Below are positions 8,091 to 14,433 of a DNA stretch of 14,433 nucleotides, piece after piece. The DNA comes from Spirochaetales bacterium (GTDB lineage: Bacteria; Spirochaetota; Spirochaetia; Sphaerochaetales; Sphaerochaetaceae), in NCBI GenBank assembly GCA_017475725.1, contig JAFVFA010000088.1, positions 1 through 14,433 of the forward strand. The letters run 5' to 3'. Position numbers and translations under genes: made by a program. Below the pieces are notes generated by a model. It was given only the letters and a program-made list of their open reading frames with translations, ran no database searches and had not been told where the DNA came from. Position 1 is the stretch's first letter; every line of letters begins with the position of its first letter.

Positions 8091-9275
8091 TCAGGTCTTG
8101 GTGAAGTACATGGAGATGCCCTGCCCGCCTCCCATGCACATGCTTATCATTGCATCCTTCTTCTCAGATCTCTGCAGCTCATACAGGACCTTGGTCACAA
8201 GGATGCACCCAGTGGCACCTATAGGATGTCCGATCGAGATTCCGCCTCCGTAGATGTTGGTCTTGTTCCAATCCAGACCGAGATCCCTCATGACAGCCAC
8301 GGTCTGGCTAGCGAACGCCTCGTTGATCTCGAACATGTCGATGTTCTTCAGATCGATCCCAAGCTTTGCGGCGAGCTTCTCGGATGAGAGCTTAGGCCCA
8401 TAGCCCATGATGTCCGGATCTATACCTGCCACTGCATATCCCTTTATCAGCAGTTTCGGCTTGATTCCAAGTTCCTTTGCCTTGTCAAGGGACATGACCA
8501 CAACTGCAGCCGCTCCGTCATTGAGACTGGAGGAGTTCGCCGCCGTCACAGTTCCGGTTCCATCGAACACGAAGCAGGGCTTCATCTTGGCGAGCTTCTC
8601 GAATGTAAGGCCTGCACGTGGACCTTCATCAGTATCGAAAACCGTCACGTTGCCTTTTCTGTCACGTATTTCAACCGGAAGGATCTCATCCTTGAACTTC
8701 CCTTCCGCTATAGCCGCCAATGCGCGTCTCTGGCTCTCGAGCGAATACCTGTCCTGCTCCTCTCGTGAGACATTGAACCTCTTGGCCACATTCTCAGCCG
8801 TGACTCCATTGTGGCTCTCCGACAGAGGCCAGGTAAGGATGTCAAGGACACCATCCTCAAAGCTCCTGTGGCCCATCTTGGTGCCCCATCTTGCATCCCT
8901 CTGATAATACGGGATCTGCGAAATGTTCTCGACTCCCGCTGCGACGACAACATCGGACAAACCCGTTTGGATCTCCATAACCGCATCCACAATGGCCTGA
9001 AGACCGGAGCCGCACTGCCTGTTCACAGAATATGCGGTGGTCTCGACAGGAAGACCTGCGGCAAGACCGATTGACCGACCGACGAAACCGTTCTCCGCAA
9101 TCTGTCCAACCTGGCCCACAATCAGCTCATCGACAAGTGACGGGCTTATGCCTGCGCGCTTCACCGCCTCCCTGACGACCATGGCTCCAAGATCGATCGC
9201 CCTGAAATCCTTGAGGCTTCCACCGAAGCTTCCGACAGGCAATCTGCAAGCACTTACAATTACTACATCCTTCAT
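8091..9275 (-). CDS. Thiolase, acetyl-CoA C-acetyltransferase type
   Basis: A 394-residue biosynthetic-type thiolase, the same length as AtoB/PhaA enzymes. It condenses two acetyl-CoA to acetoacetyl-CoA or cleaves the product. The nucleophile is Cys88 in NRQCGSGLQAI. His350 (GISIGHPIGATG) and Cys380 (CMGGGQG) complete the active site, and the SLNDGAAAVVVMS loop is present. I start at ATG 9275, because AGGAGG stands 6 bases upstream; an in-frame GTG at 9290 would overlap that site and the preceding stop. The ribosome site abuts the stop of the reductase gene 11 bases away, so they are co-transcribed. A short-chain role is well supported by the motifs and by the adjacent acetoacetyl-CoA-reductase-like gene; exact chain length is inferred. 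Confidence 0.95.
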   Translation of the reverse strand: MKDVVIVSACRLPVGSFGGSLKDFRAIDLGAMVVREAVKRAGISPSLVDELIVGQVGQIAENGFVGRSIGLAAGLPVETTAYSVNRQCGSGLQAIVDAVMEIQTGLSDVVVAAGVENISQIPYYQRDARWGTKMGHRSFEDGVLDILTWPLSESHNGVTAENVAKRFNVSREEQDRYSLESQRRALAAIAEGKFKDEILPVEIRDRKGNVTVFDTDEGPRAGLTFEKLAKMKPCFVFDGTGTVTAANSSSLNDGAAAVVVMSLDKAKELGIKPKLLIKGYAVAGIDPDIMGYGPKLSSEKLAAKLGIDLKNIDMFEINEAFASQTVAVMRDLGLDWNKTNIYGGGISIGHPIGATGCILVTKVLYELQRSEKKDAMISMCMGGGQGISMYFTKT

Positions 9276-9286
9276 CACATTCCTCC

Positions 9287-10033
9287 TCACGTCCTGGTTC
9301 CACCATTCACAGCAATGCTTGCACCGTTTATGTACGAAGCCTCATCGCTGGCCAGCCACACCACAGTGGCCGCGACCTCATCCGGTCTTCCCATACGCTG
9401 CATCGGAGCCTGTGAGAGTCTCATCTTCATGTTCTCCTCCGGAATCGCAACCATCATAGGTGTCTCGATGAAATCAGGTTCAAGGCAGTTGGCGGTGATG
9501 CCTTTCCGAGCCCCCTCCTTCGCCAGGGTCTTGGTGAAACCGATGATCGCGGCCTTTGTCGCAGCATAGTTCGCCTGTCCGACCTCTCCCCATGCGGACT
9601 TAGATGAGATGTTCACTATTCTGCCGAACCCGTTGGCTCTCATCTGGTTCACAAGTGTATGGGTGCAGTTGAAGGTACCATTCAGGTTCACATCAACAAC
9701 CAGCCTCCAGTTGTCAACAGTCATCTTGTGGAACATGGCATCCCTTGTGATTCCCGCGTTGTTGACGAGGATGTCAACACGTCCGAACGCAGCCAGGATT
9801 CCGTCCATCGTCCTCTTGACTTCTTCGTAGTCCACGATGTTGCAATGGCATCCGATGACCTTTGAGGACCCGACCCCTTTCAGCGATTCGACCGCCTTTC
9901 CCAGAGACTCTGCATTAGCATCAATCAATGCAATGCCCTTGATCCCTTCCTTGACGAATCTCTCAGCGATTGAATAACCAATTCCCTGTGCCGCACCTGT
10001 GACGACTGCAAACCTGTCCGAAAAATTGTACAT
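9287..10033 (-). CDS. SDR 3-oxoacyl reductase, FabG/acetoacetyl-CoA reductase-like
   Basis: A 248-residue classical short-chain dehydrogenase/reductase. The nucleotide loop TGAAQGIG is at 12-19, NNAG at 91-94, and the catalytic tetrad is N116, S143, Y156, K160. Asp38 at the end of the second strand (LIDAN) usually signals NAD(H) rather than NADP(H) preference. HKMTVDNWRLVVDVNLNGTF resembles both FabG and PhaB. Next to a thiolase, acetoacetyl-CoA to (R)-3-hydroxybutyryl-CoA, or the reverse oxidation, is the best guess. The usual PG in the loop after the active site reads PD (EPDFIETPM, Asp187), which is unusual. The ATG at 10033 has AGGAGA 7 bases upstream. It is the first gene of the operon, directly behind the LacI-type operators. 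Confidence 0.9.
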   Translation of the reverse strand: MYNFSDRFAVVTGAAQGIGYSIAERFVKEGIKGIALIDANAESLGKAVESLKGVGSSKVIGCHCNIVDYEEVKRTMDGILAAFGRVDILVNNAGITRDAMFHKMTVDNWRLVVDVNLNGTFNCTHTLVNQMRANGFGRIVNISSKSAWGEVGQANYAATKAAIIGFTKTLAKEGARKGITANCLEPDFIETPMMVAIPEENMKMRLSQAPMQRMGRPDEVAATVVWLASDEASYINGASIAVNGGTRT

Positions 10034-10052
10034 ACTTCATTCTCCTGATTAC

Positions 10053-10078
10053 TGGAACCGTTCCCGGAACCGGTTCCA
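10053..10078. promoter_or_regulatory. Tandem LacI-family operators overlapping the operon start site
   Basis: GGAACCGGTTCC (10066-10077) is a perfect 12-bp palindrome with the central CG typical of LacI-family operators. GGAACCGTTCC (10054-10064) is a second palindrome with an odd centre. Their centres are about 12 bases apart. The outer arms ACTGGAACCG (10051-10060) and CGGTTCCAGT (10071-10080) also pair perfectly. The first operator directly touches the -10 hexamer, so a bound repressor would block initiation. The adjacent LacI-family protein is the obvious ligand (inference). Confidence 0.8.
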
Positions 10079-10107
10079 GTATAAAGTCCCAATCGAACCG
10101 CTGTCAA
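10078..10107 (-). promoter_or_regulatory. Strong sigma70-type promoter of the thiolase/ligase/CoA-transferase operon
   Basis: On the minus strand a perfect -35 TTGACA (10107-10102) and -10 TATACT (10083-10078) are 18 bases apart. Transcription should start near 10071, about 40 bases before the ATG of the reductase gene. This promoter faces the five-gene operon and is divergent from the LacI-family gene. Two AACCGC copies 11 bases apart (10096-10101 and 10107-10112 on the plus strand) lie on and just beside the -35. Confidence 0.85.
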
Positions 10108-10119
10108 CCGCAATTGGAA

Positions 10120-10148
10120 TTGAATCATCTGGACAAATGATGGATAAT
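10120..10148 (+). promoter_or_regulatory. Candidate promoter of the LacI-family gene
   Basis: TTGAAT (10120-10125) and GATAAT (10143-10148) are separated by exactly 17 bases on the plus strand. Transcription would start only about 6 bases before the chosen ATG, making an almost leaderless mRNA; that would fit the lack of a good ribosome site there. The hexamers are imperfect and no other sigma70 pair stands out in the divergent region. Confidence 0.35.
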
Positions 10149-10160
10149 CATTGTGGAACC

Positions 10161-11174
10161 ATGAATCTGACGATAAAAGACATAGCACAACTGGCAGGGG
10201 TATCAAAATCCACAGTCTCAAGAGTCCTCAATGACAGGCCTGATGTGAACGCCTCTGTACGGGAAAAGGTTCTCAAGATAATGTCAGACAACAACTATAC
10301 GCCCAATGCGCAGGCCGTAGCAGTTGCAAAGAAGCAGAGCCGATCAATCGCTCTGGTGATACCATCTGAGTTCGACCACCATATTATCAACGAATACTAC
10401 CTGGAACTCATACAGCATCTGTCCAAGCTTTTCGATGACAACGGGTTCTACTCCCTGTTCGTCTATCCTGACAGCAGAAAGAGCGAGGATCTGATCACAA
10501 GAAGGAGGGTGGATGGCTTTGTTGTCCTCAGCTCGGACCGCAAGACATCCAATCTCATGAAGCTGATAGAGGAAAGCGATATTCCCTGCGTATCGACCGC
10601 AAACCTGAAGAACGGGCATCTCCCCTGCTTTGACATCGACAACAGGCAGACCGGAATCGATGCAACTGCATATCTGATTTCCAAAGGCCACAAGGACATC
10701 GCATATCTGAACTTCGAATCGACCCTTGGCTTTGAGGACAGGTTGAACGGATACAAGGCCGCATTGTCAATTGCAGGGATAGAATACAGGGACTCATTCG
10801 TGATGAACAGCGAGGAGGCAACCCCGGAAGGGGCTATGGAATCCTTCCTTCAGTTCTGGAAGGAAGGGAACAGGCCCTCTGCAGTGTTTGCGTGCAACGA
10901 TACGGCGGCAAAAGGCCTCTATGCCGCGGCCTACAGGCTCGGGATTGGGATTCCGTCGGATCTGTCGATAATCAGCGTCGACAACCAGTTCTCCTCACAG
11001 TACATGACTCCCCCGCTCACCACAGTCAACCAATCGCTGTACGAGAAGGCCGTGTTTGCGGCAGAGGCGCTTCTTGAATGCATACACACCGGGAACAACC
11101 AGGAATCAAAGACCCTTTCCCACTCTATAATAGAACGGGGTTCTGTGAAGAATCTAGTGCATGTTGATCAGTGA
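10161..11174 (+). CDS. LacI-family transcriptional regulator
   Basis: A 337-residue DNA-binding repressor of LacI/GalR type. The helix-turn-helix is at residues 3-24 (LTIKDIAQLAGVSKSTVSRVLN). The hinge is YTPNAQAVAVAKKQS (46-60), followed by a periplasmic-binding-protein-like sensor domain from about 63 with VDGFVVLSS, GHKDIAYL, FACNDTAAKGLYAAAYRLG and PLTTVNQ. The hinge position that normally holds a DNA-intercalating Leu (A-R-x-L) is Val55 here, and the usual Arg is Val53. I start at ATG 10161, because LacI proteins put the first helix within a few residues of the N-terminus. In-frame ATGs at 10137 and 10140 are possible and none has a good ribosome site. It is transcribed away from the acyl-CoA operon and probably represses it through the GGAACCGGTTCC sites, and perhaps itself. 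The effector is unknown. Confidence 0.95.
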   Translation: MNLTIKDIAQLAGVSKSTVSRVLNDRPDVNASVREKVLKIMSDNNYTPNAQAVAVAKKQSRSIALVIPSEFDHHIINEYYLELIQHLSKLFDDNGFYSLFVYPDSRKSEDLITRRRVDGFVVLSSDRKTSNLMKLIEESDIPCVSTANLKNGHLPCFDIDNRQTGIDATAYLISKGHKDIAYLNFESTLGFEDRLNGYKAALSIAGIEYRDSFVMNSEEATPEGAMESFLQFWKEGNRPSAVFACNDTAAKGLYAAAYRLGIGIPSDLSIISVDNQFSSQYMTPPLTTVNQSLYEKAVFAAEALLECIHTGNNQESKTLSHSIIERGSVKNLVHVDQ

Positions 11175-11175
11175 A

Positions 11176-11213
11176 TGGTCGTAGAAGACCTTGTTCTGCC
11201 AATTTAACGACCA
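11176..11213. terminator. Weak inverted repeat between convergent genes
   Basis: TGGTCGT (11176-11182) and ACGACCA (11207-11213) can pair across a 24-base loop. A shorter alternative is GGTC (11177-11180) with GACC (11187-11190), followed by TTGTTCT. The LacI-family gene and the flavoprotein gene converge here, 29 bases apart. It may end one or both transcripts, but the stems are short and the T-run is poor. Confidence 0.25.
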
Positions 11214-11791
11214 CTTATATTCTGCTTCATCAGGGCGGCTCCGGCGTTCCATGCCTTTCCGACCTTCTCTCCGGAGACGTAATATCCATGCTGGAACTGG
11301 TCGAAGATGAGCGCCTGCAGCTTTGCGGGATCGATCTTGCCGTTCTCCGAAAGCACCCTCTCCTCCGCTGCGGTGTTGACGATCTTTCCGACGATGCAGT
11401 AGAAGCTCTCAGTCTCAACGACCTCTGCAAGCTCACACTCCATTACAACAGGGAACTCTTCGATGATCGGGGCATTGACGAATTCGCTTCTGGTTGCGGT
11501 GTATCCGGTCCTCTCGAACTTGTCAGCCATCTTGTTGCCGGTTGCAATCCCGAAGAAATCCGCAACATCCATATGATCCTTGTCTGCCAGGCTGACCGTG
11601 AAGGCCTTCGTCTTCAGCAGATTCTGCGTCGTCTTGTGGTCCTCATCGATGAACAGGGCAATCCTGTCACTGTTGCAGATCATTCCCCATGCGGCATTCA
11701 TGACATTAGTCTTTCCGTTCTCATCATACGCTGCGACCATCAGAACAGGCATCGGATAGACAGCCTGCACAACTCCAAGATTCTTCTTCAT
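11204..11791 (-). CDS. Flavin reductase-like, FMN-binding split-barrel protein
   Basis: A 195-residue cytoplasmic flavoprotein of the flavin reductase/DIM6-NTAB family. Members bind FMN and act as flavin reductases or stand-alone flavoproteins. Family-like features are the N-terminal strand YPMPVLMVAAYDENGKTNVMNAAWG (about 12-36), then ALFIDEDHKTTQNLLKTKAFTVSLAD (about 45-70), DVADFFGIATGNKMADKFERTG (about 75-97) and ECELAEVVE (about 118-126), where the barrel closes. The ATG at 11791 has AAGGAG 6 bases upstream; a longer in-frame version from 11824 would start inside the promoter. It stands alone with its own promoter, convergent with the LacI-family gene. No partner enzyme is adjacent, so the electron acceptor is unknown. 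Confidence 0.88.
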   Translation of the reverse strand: MKKNLGVVQAVYPMPVLMVAAYDENGKTNVMNAAWGMICNSDRIALFIDEDHKTTQNLLKTKAFTVSLADKDHMDVADFFGIATGNKMADKFERTGYTATRSEFVNAPIIEEFPVVMECELAEVVETESFYCIVGKIVNTAAEERVLSENGKIDPAKLQALIFDQFQHGYYVSGEKVGKAWNAGAALMKQNISGR

Positions 11792-11823
11792 TCCAATCTC
11801 CTTGAAACAGTGATCTCGAAACA

Positions 11824-11852
11824 ATTCTAGACTAAAAAGGCATCCTTGTCAC
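11824..11852 (-). promoter_or_regulatory. Promoter of the flavoprotein gene
   Basis: On the minus strand GTGACA (11852-11847) and TAGAAT (11829-11824) each match the consensus at five of six positions and are 17 bases apart. Initiation near 11817 would give a leader of about 25 bases carrying the AAGGAG ribosome site. Confidence 0.65.
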
Positions 11853-11883
11853 AACTAAATCTTACTAGACGTATATCAGTCGC

Positions 11884-12642
11884 CTATTCTGCTTCCAAGG
11901 TTTTCGCTTTCAGGCGAAGGATCATTCGCCAGATCAGCCAGATCAGATGGAATATGATCGAAATCAGCACAAAATACACTGCCGCTCTAAAATACTGGTT
12001 CTCCGGAAAGAAAGGGACCTCCAGCTTCAGAAACATGTAGTCAGAACCGGGGAAAGCATCATTCAGATAGAAGCTCGGCACAAGCATAGCCGAAAGCACC
12101 CCCACACTGATCCAGATATCCCTGTAACGTGGTCTCATCCCATGGACAGCAATCATGTAGAACGTTCCGAAAATGGGCACCAGGTGCTCTCCGAAATACT
12201 GATAGTAGCGGTAATGTGCTGGACCGGCATTCGTCAGTACCGTTTGGGGTATTATGCAGGCAAGTGTGGCGCCGAAAAGGGTGATGAAGAAATTGATTCC
12301 GAAAAGCGTTCGGTTCTTCGATGGCACCATGAACATGCAGCAGATGAGTCCCAGATCGCAGACATGAAGGGGAAGTTTCGACATCATCATGTATTTCCCG
12401 CTGTCATCGCCCACGTACAGCAGCCGGCAGAAGAAGCTGAACTCCATGATGAACATGACAAAGGAAAGAACGAACCGGAAATGCGTCTCATTCCTCCATT
12501 CCCGAAACCATCCCCTTCTGAACCACACAAGAACCATCAGCCCTGCGGTGACCAGAATCGGGATGAAGTGCATAAGGGTGTACGGTCTGAAAGTTCCCTC
12601 AGGTCCGTATCCGAAGAATCCGCTGTCGTAGAACGTATACAT
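11884..12642 (-). CDS. YwaF/TIGR02206-like integral membrane protein
   Basis: A 252-residue protein with about seven membrane helices (roughly 22-41, 57-77, 92-107, 112-132, 150-167, 174-192, 217-239). The LPLHVCDLGLI segment at about 90-100, a conserved Tyr/Phe-rich stretch HYRYYQYFGEHL (about 143-154) and GMRPRYRDIW match the YwaF family, whose biochemical role is unknown to me. The ATG at 12642 overlaps the stop of the upstream membrane-protein gene by one base (TGATG), and AAGGAAAGAGG lies inside that gene's end. I therefore reject a longer version beginning at 12696. The overlap implies translational coupling and probably joint function. Confidence 0.82.
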   Translation of the reverse strand: MYTFYDSGFFGYGPEGTFRPYTLMHFIPILVTAGLMVLVWFRRGWFREWRNETHFRFVLSFVMFIMEFSFFCRLLYVGDDSGKYMMMSKLPLHVCDLGLICCMFMVPSKNRTLFGINFFITLFGATLACIIPQTVLTNAGPAHYRYYQYFGEHLVPIFGTFYMIAVHGMRPRYRDIWISVGVLSAMLVPSFYLNDAFPGSDYMFLKLEVPFFPENQYFRAAVYFVLISIIFHLIWLIWRMILRLKAKTLEAE

Positions 12643-13571
12643 CAAGAGTCCTCTTTCCTTTCCGCTTTGAAATACTCCTCGATGTAGATGCAGCACATCT
12701 CCCTGAGGGACATGCCGCTGTTGTACTTCCTCTCCATCATGAGCATGATACGCCTCGGAACGATAAGCTCACCGCCCAGGTCATGGGATCTGTCGATGTC
12801 GGCAAGCGCTCCAATTGCAGACCGGATATCCGGATAGGAGAACGCCTCGGCCCTCTGATAGTATTTCTCCATATCCGCCTTTCTCTTCCTGTGGATGGCG
12901 TTATGCACGACCCTGAGAAAGGTCGACACCCCGAAACAGACAAGGCAAAGGAGAGGAAACAGCAGATAGATGGGAATCGTTCCGGCTATATCCCCAATCT
13001 GATAGTGGTCTCTCCAGCCTCCGGATTCCTCACCTATCGCAAACACCATGACAAGATACACCAGAGCGTATATGACCACCGGAAGAATTGCCAGGACAGA
13101 TGCTTTGAATCTGATCCTATGGTCAGTATTGATGAACAGGAACAGTATGATCGACAGAATCGGGCAAATCGTGTGGAACAGGATATTGTTCGAGTACAGC
13201 ATCATGCGGTAATAGCTCGTCGCCGGAGAAAGGACGGTCACGGCTATCAGGAACGTGAGCGCAACACCGTTTGTCCCGACATACAGCAGATTGACGACCC
13301 ACCGGGGGAGATGGTAATTGCGATAGCGCATCCCATCCACAGCAAAGGGGATACACATCGCCGCAGTGACTCCCATAAGCATGTTCGCCAGAATGGTGAA
13401 CATGCGGAATGACTTCTGCCCAACCTCGGACACAATGGCATCCGGGGTACTCAGAACCTGATCTATCACCGCAGCGAAGACAAGGATGCACAGCACGCTG
13501 CATGTTATAGCAGCGATGACGCATCGCACTCTGTTTATCAGTAAAGCATTGGTGATCTTCTCTTCCTTCAT
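12642..13571 (-). CDS. Six-helix membrane protein with a cytoplasmic C-terminal tail (Pr6Pr/FAR-17a-like)
   Basis: A 309-residue integral membrane protein with six predicted helices (about 16-38, 57-77, 94-116, 127-146, 157-178, 198-218). SFRMFTILANMLMGVTAAM (about 54-72) and ILFHTICPILSIILFLF (about 130-146) resemble the Pr6Pr and FAR-17a/AIG1 type of small membrane protein; that family link is tentative. A charged soluble tail of about 90 residues (220-309) ends the protein. I use ATG 13571, behind GGGAGAGAAGAG; an in-frame TTG at 13592 would only add MTGREER. It overlaps the YwaF-like gene by one base. The function is not known, but the coupled pair suggests a two-protein membrane unit. 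Confidence 0.75.
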   Translation of the reverse strand: MKEEKITNALLINRVRCVIAAITCSVLCILVFAAVIDQVLSTPDAIVSEVGQKSFRMFTILANMLMGVTAAMCIPFAVDGMRYRNYHLPRWVVNLLYVGTNGVALTFLIAVTVLSPATSYYRMMLYSNNILFHTICPILSIILFLFINTDHRIRFKASVLAILPVVIYALVYLVMVFAIGEESGGWRDHYQIGDIAGTIPIYLLFPLLCLVCFGVSTFLRVVHNAIHRKRKADMEKYYQRAEAFSYPDIRSAIGALADIDRSHDLGGELIVPRRIMLMMERKYNSGMSLREMCCIYIEEYFKAERKEDS

Positions 13572-13625
13572 TCTCTCTTCTCTCCCTGTCAAGTAGGATG
13601 CATATCTTGCCGATAGTTTTCAAGG

Positions 13626-13778
13626 ATGAATAATACCACACTTTTCCTAAACGAGATTTTTTCTGATGCTATCAAAGAGCAAATCCAACACTGTGGTCTG
13701 ATCACGGAGATCACTGTTTTCGAAGACCACTTCACCATCGACTTCAAGTCTGGAGTCACAATTGACATCAAAGCATAA
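13626..13778 (+). CDS. Possible 50-residue protein of unknown function
   Basis: An open frame of 50 codons (MNNTTLFLNEIFSDAIKEQI... to ...SGVTIDIKA) lies on the plus strand in the 239-base gap between two minus-strand genes. It looks protein-like: an amphipathic N-terminal helix, then alternating strands TEITVFEDHFTIDFKSGVTIDI. The frame is closed upstream by TAG at 13614, so the ATG at 13626 is the only ATG near its 5' end. Against it, AAGG lies immediately next to the ATG with no proper spacing, and its start overlaps a minus-strand promoter candidate. A hairpin follows 3 bases after the stop. I do not recognise a family. Confidence 0.4.
   Translation: MNNTTLFLNEIFSDAIKEQIQHCGLITEITVFEDHFTIDFKSGVTIDIKA
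13630..13638 (-). promoter_or_regulatory. Candidate extended -10 promoter of the membrane-protein pair
   Basis: On the minus strand TGG-TATTAT (13638-13630) is an extended -10, about 60 bases before the ATG at 13571. No convincing -35 lies at normal spacing, as is usual for extended -10 promoters. It overlaps the first codons of a possible plus-strand small gene. Confidence 0.4.
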
Positions 13779-13780
13779 GA

Positions 13781-13823
13781 AAGGCTCCTCGCCGCCGACT
13801 CATTGCCGGTAGTGAGGAGCCTT
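13781..13823 (-). terminator. Hairpin terminator downstream of the acetyltransferase gene
   Basis: AAGGCTCCTC (13781-13790) and GAGGAGCCTT (13814-13823) form a perfect 10-bp stem. The 23-base loop can itself pair (CTCATT with AGTGAG at its right-hand side). On the minus strand the stem is followed by TTCTTATG, a modest T-rich tail, placing it 8 bases after the acetyltransferase stop. It also lies 3 bases after the plus-strand small frame, so it could serve both directions. Confidence 0.7.
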
Positions 13824-13831
13824 GGTCACGT

Positions 13832-14433
13832 TTAGAAAACCTGTCCCGGAAGTTTCAACTTCTTCTTTGTGGGGAATCCCTTGTCGAATTTCTCCACATC
13901 GGAATCATCCACATAATATCCTTGTGGTGTATGGTATACACCAGTAACGCCATCGAGGTATCCCGGAATCAGTTCCTTGCAGAGGAAAAAGGAGTCATCT
14001 GCGCCTTCCGGCAGGTCATGGTAGCGGATACCAAACTCACGGGCATAGGTGAAGCCACACTTGCCATAGAAACCGATATTGCCCTCAAACAAAACCGCAC
14101 CATAGCCGAGCTCAGCCGCTTTCTTCAAGGAGTAATCGAGCAGAGTCTTTCCATAACCTCTGTGCTTGAGCTCCGGTGTAATGCAGATCGGCCCCATCGT
14201 CAGGACAGGGATCACCCTGCCGTCATCCGCTTCGATGATTGTTTTCATAAACATGTTCTGTCCGATCAGCCGTCCATCCTGCTCCACGACGAAATCCAGT
14301 TCTCTGATGAATGCAGAATCGTCCCGAAGCACATGGATCACGTAATGCTCGCTGCATCCCGGACGGTACACGTTCCAAAAAGACTCTCTGACGAGGTTCT
14401 CAACTGCTCTGTAGTCTTCGGATCTTTCTAAAC
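13832..14433 (-). CDS. GNAT-family N-acetyltransferase (5' end beyond window)
   Basis: Acetyl-CoA-dependent N-acetyltransferase of YhbS-like type. A GTG at 14371 is in frame, but coding continues upstream without a stop to the window end: the residues LERSEDYRAVENLVRESFWN precede VYRPGCSEHYVIHVLR, matching the usual N-terminus of these proteins. The true start therefore lies just past 14433 and about 200 residues are visible. The acetyl-CoA loop is LKHRGYGKTLL after the strand VLTMGPICITPE. A second core segment is GAVLFEGNIGFYGKCGFTYA, and the C-terminus is Lys-rich (PTKKKLKLPG). Substrate is unknown. It stands apart from its neighbours and ends at the hairpin terminator. Confidence 0.92.
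   Translation of the reverse strand, partial: LERSEDYRAVENLVRESFWNVYRPGCSEHYVIHVLRDDSAFIRELDFVVEQDGRLIGQNMFMKTIIEADDGRVIPVLTMGPICITPELKHRGYGKTLLDYSLKKAAELGYGAVLFEGNIGFYGKCGFTYAREFGIRYHDLPEGADDSFFLCKELIPGYLDGVTGVYHTPQGYYVDDSDVEKFDKGFPTKKKLKLPGQVF

Noticed and set aside
4907..10033. Polyhydroxybutyrate synthesis operon
   Set aside because: Thiolase and reductase fit, but there is no PHB synthase, phasin or depolymerase, and a ligase and a CoA-transferase take their place.
11837..11847. AAGG-CAT-CCTT as a terminator after the YwaF-like gene
   Set aside because: The stem is only 4 bp with a 3-base loop and lies inside the spacer of the flavoprotein promoter.
1..14433. CRISPR arrays, tRNA/rRNA genes, insertion sequences or prophage genes
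   Set aside because: No spaced direct-repeat array, no tRNA-like cloverleaf and no transposase or integrase motif was seen; gene gaps are all below 240 bases.

Overview
The window looks like chromosomal DNA of a gut-type spirochaete, probably near Sphaerochaeta/Sphaerochaetaceae. The main clue is the export signal of the transporter binding protein: a hydrophobic helix followed by FASGAKEA, a form familiar from Sphaerochaeta and Treponema solute-binding proteins. Base composition is moderate and promoters are sigma70-like. This assignment is inference (about 0.6). There are no tRNA, rRNA, CRISPR or transposase genes.

Left region (1-3533, minus strand). This is a peptide/nickel/opine-type ABC importer operon: binding protein, DppB-type permease, and DppC-type permease cut by the window edge. 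The ATPases are expected beyond position 1. The binding-protein gene carries an apparent 1-base frameshift near 2062-2070. A perfect 14-bp hairpin separates it from the permease genes. Its upstream region has a palindrome over the likely -10 and helically phased TGGTA repeats further upstream.

Central region (3534-11174). A tight five-gene minus-strand operon encodes an SDR ketoreductase, a thiolase, an AMP-forming acyl-CoA ligase, a family I CoA-transferase and a lipoprotein glycerophosphodiesterase. A LacI-family regulator is divergent from it. The operon promoter is strong (TTGACA, 18 bp, TATACT) and two LacI-type operators abut its -10. The enzymes could convert acetyl-CoA through acetoacetyl-CoA to a 3-hydroxybutyryl-type thioester and release the acid by CoA transfer, or run the reverse catabolic route. 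No PHB synthase, crotonase or butyryl-CoA dehydrogenase is present, so neither granule synthesis nor a complete butyrate pathway is encoded here.

Right region (11204-14433). This holds a flavin-reductase-like flavoprotein with its own promoter, an overlapping pair of multi-pass membrane protein genes (YwaF/TIGR02206-like and a six-helix Pr6Pr/FAR-17a-like protein), a possible 50-residue plus-strand gene, a hairpin terminator, and a GNAT acetyltransferase cut by the right edge.
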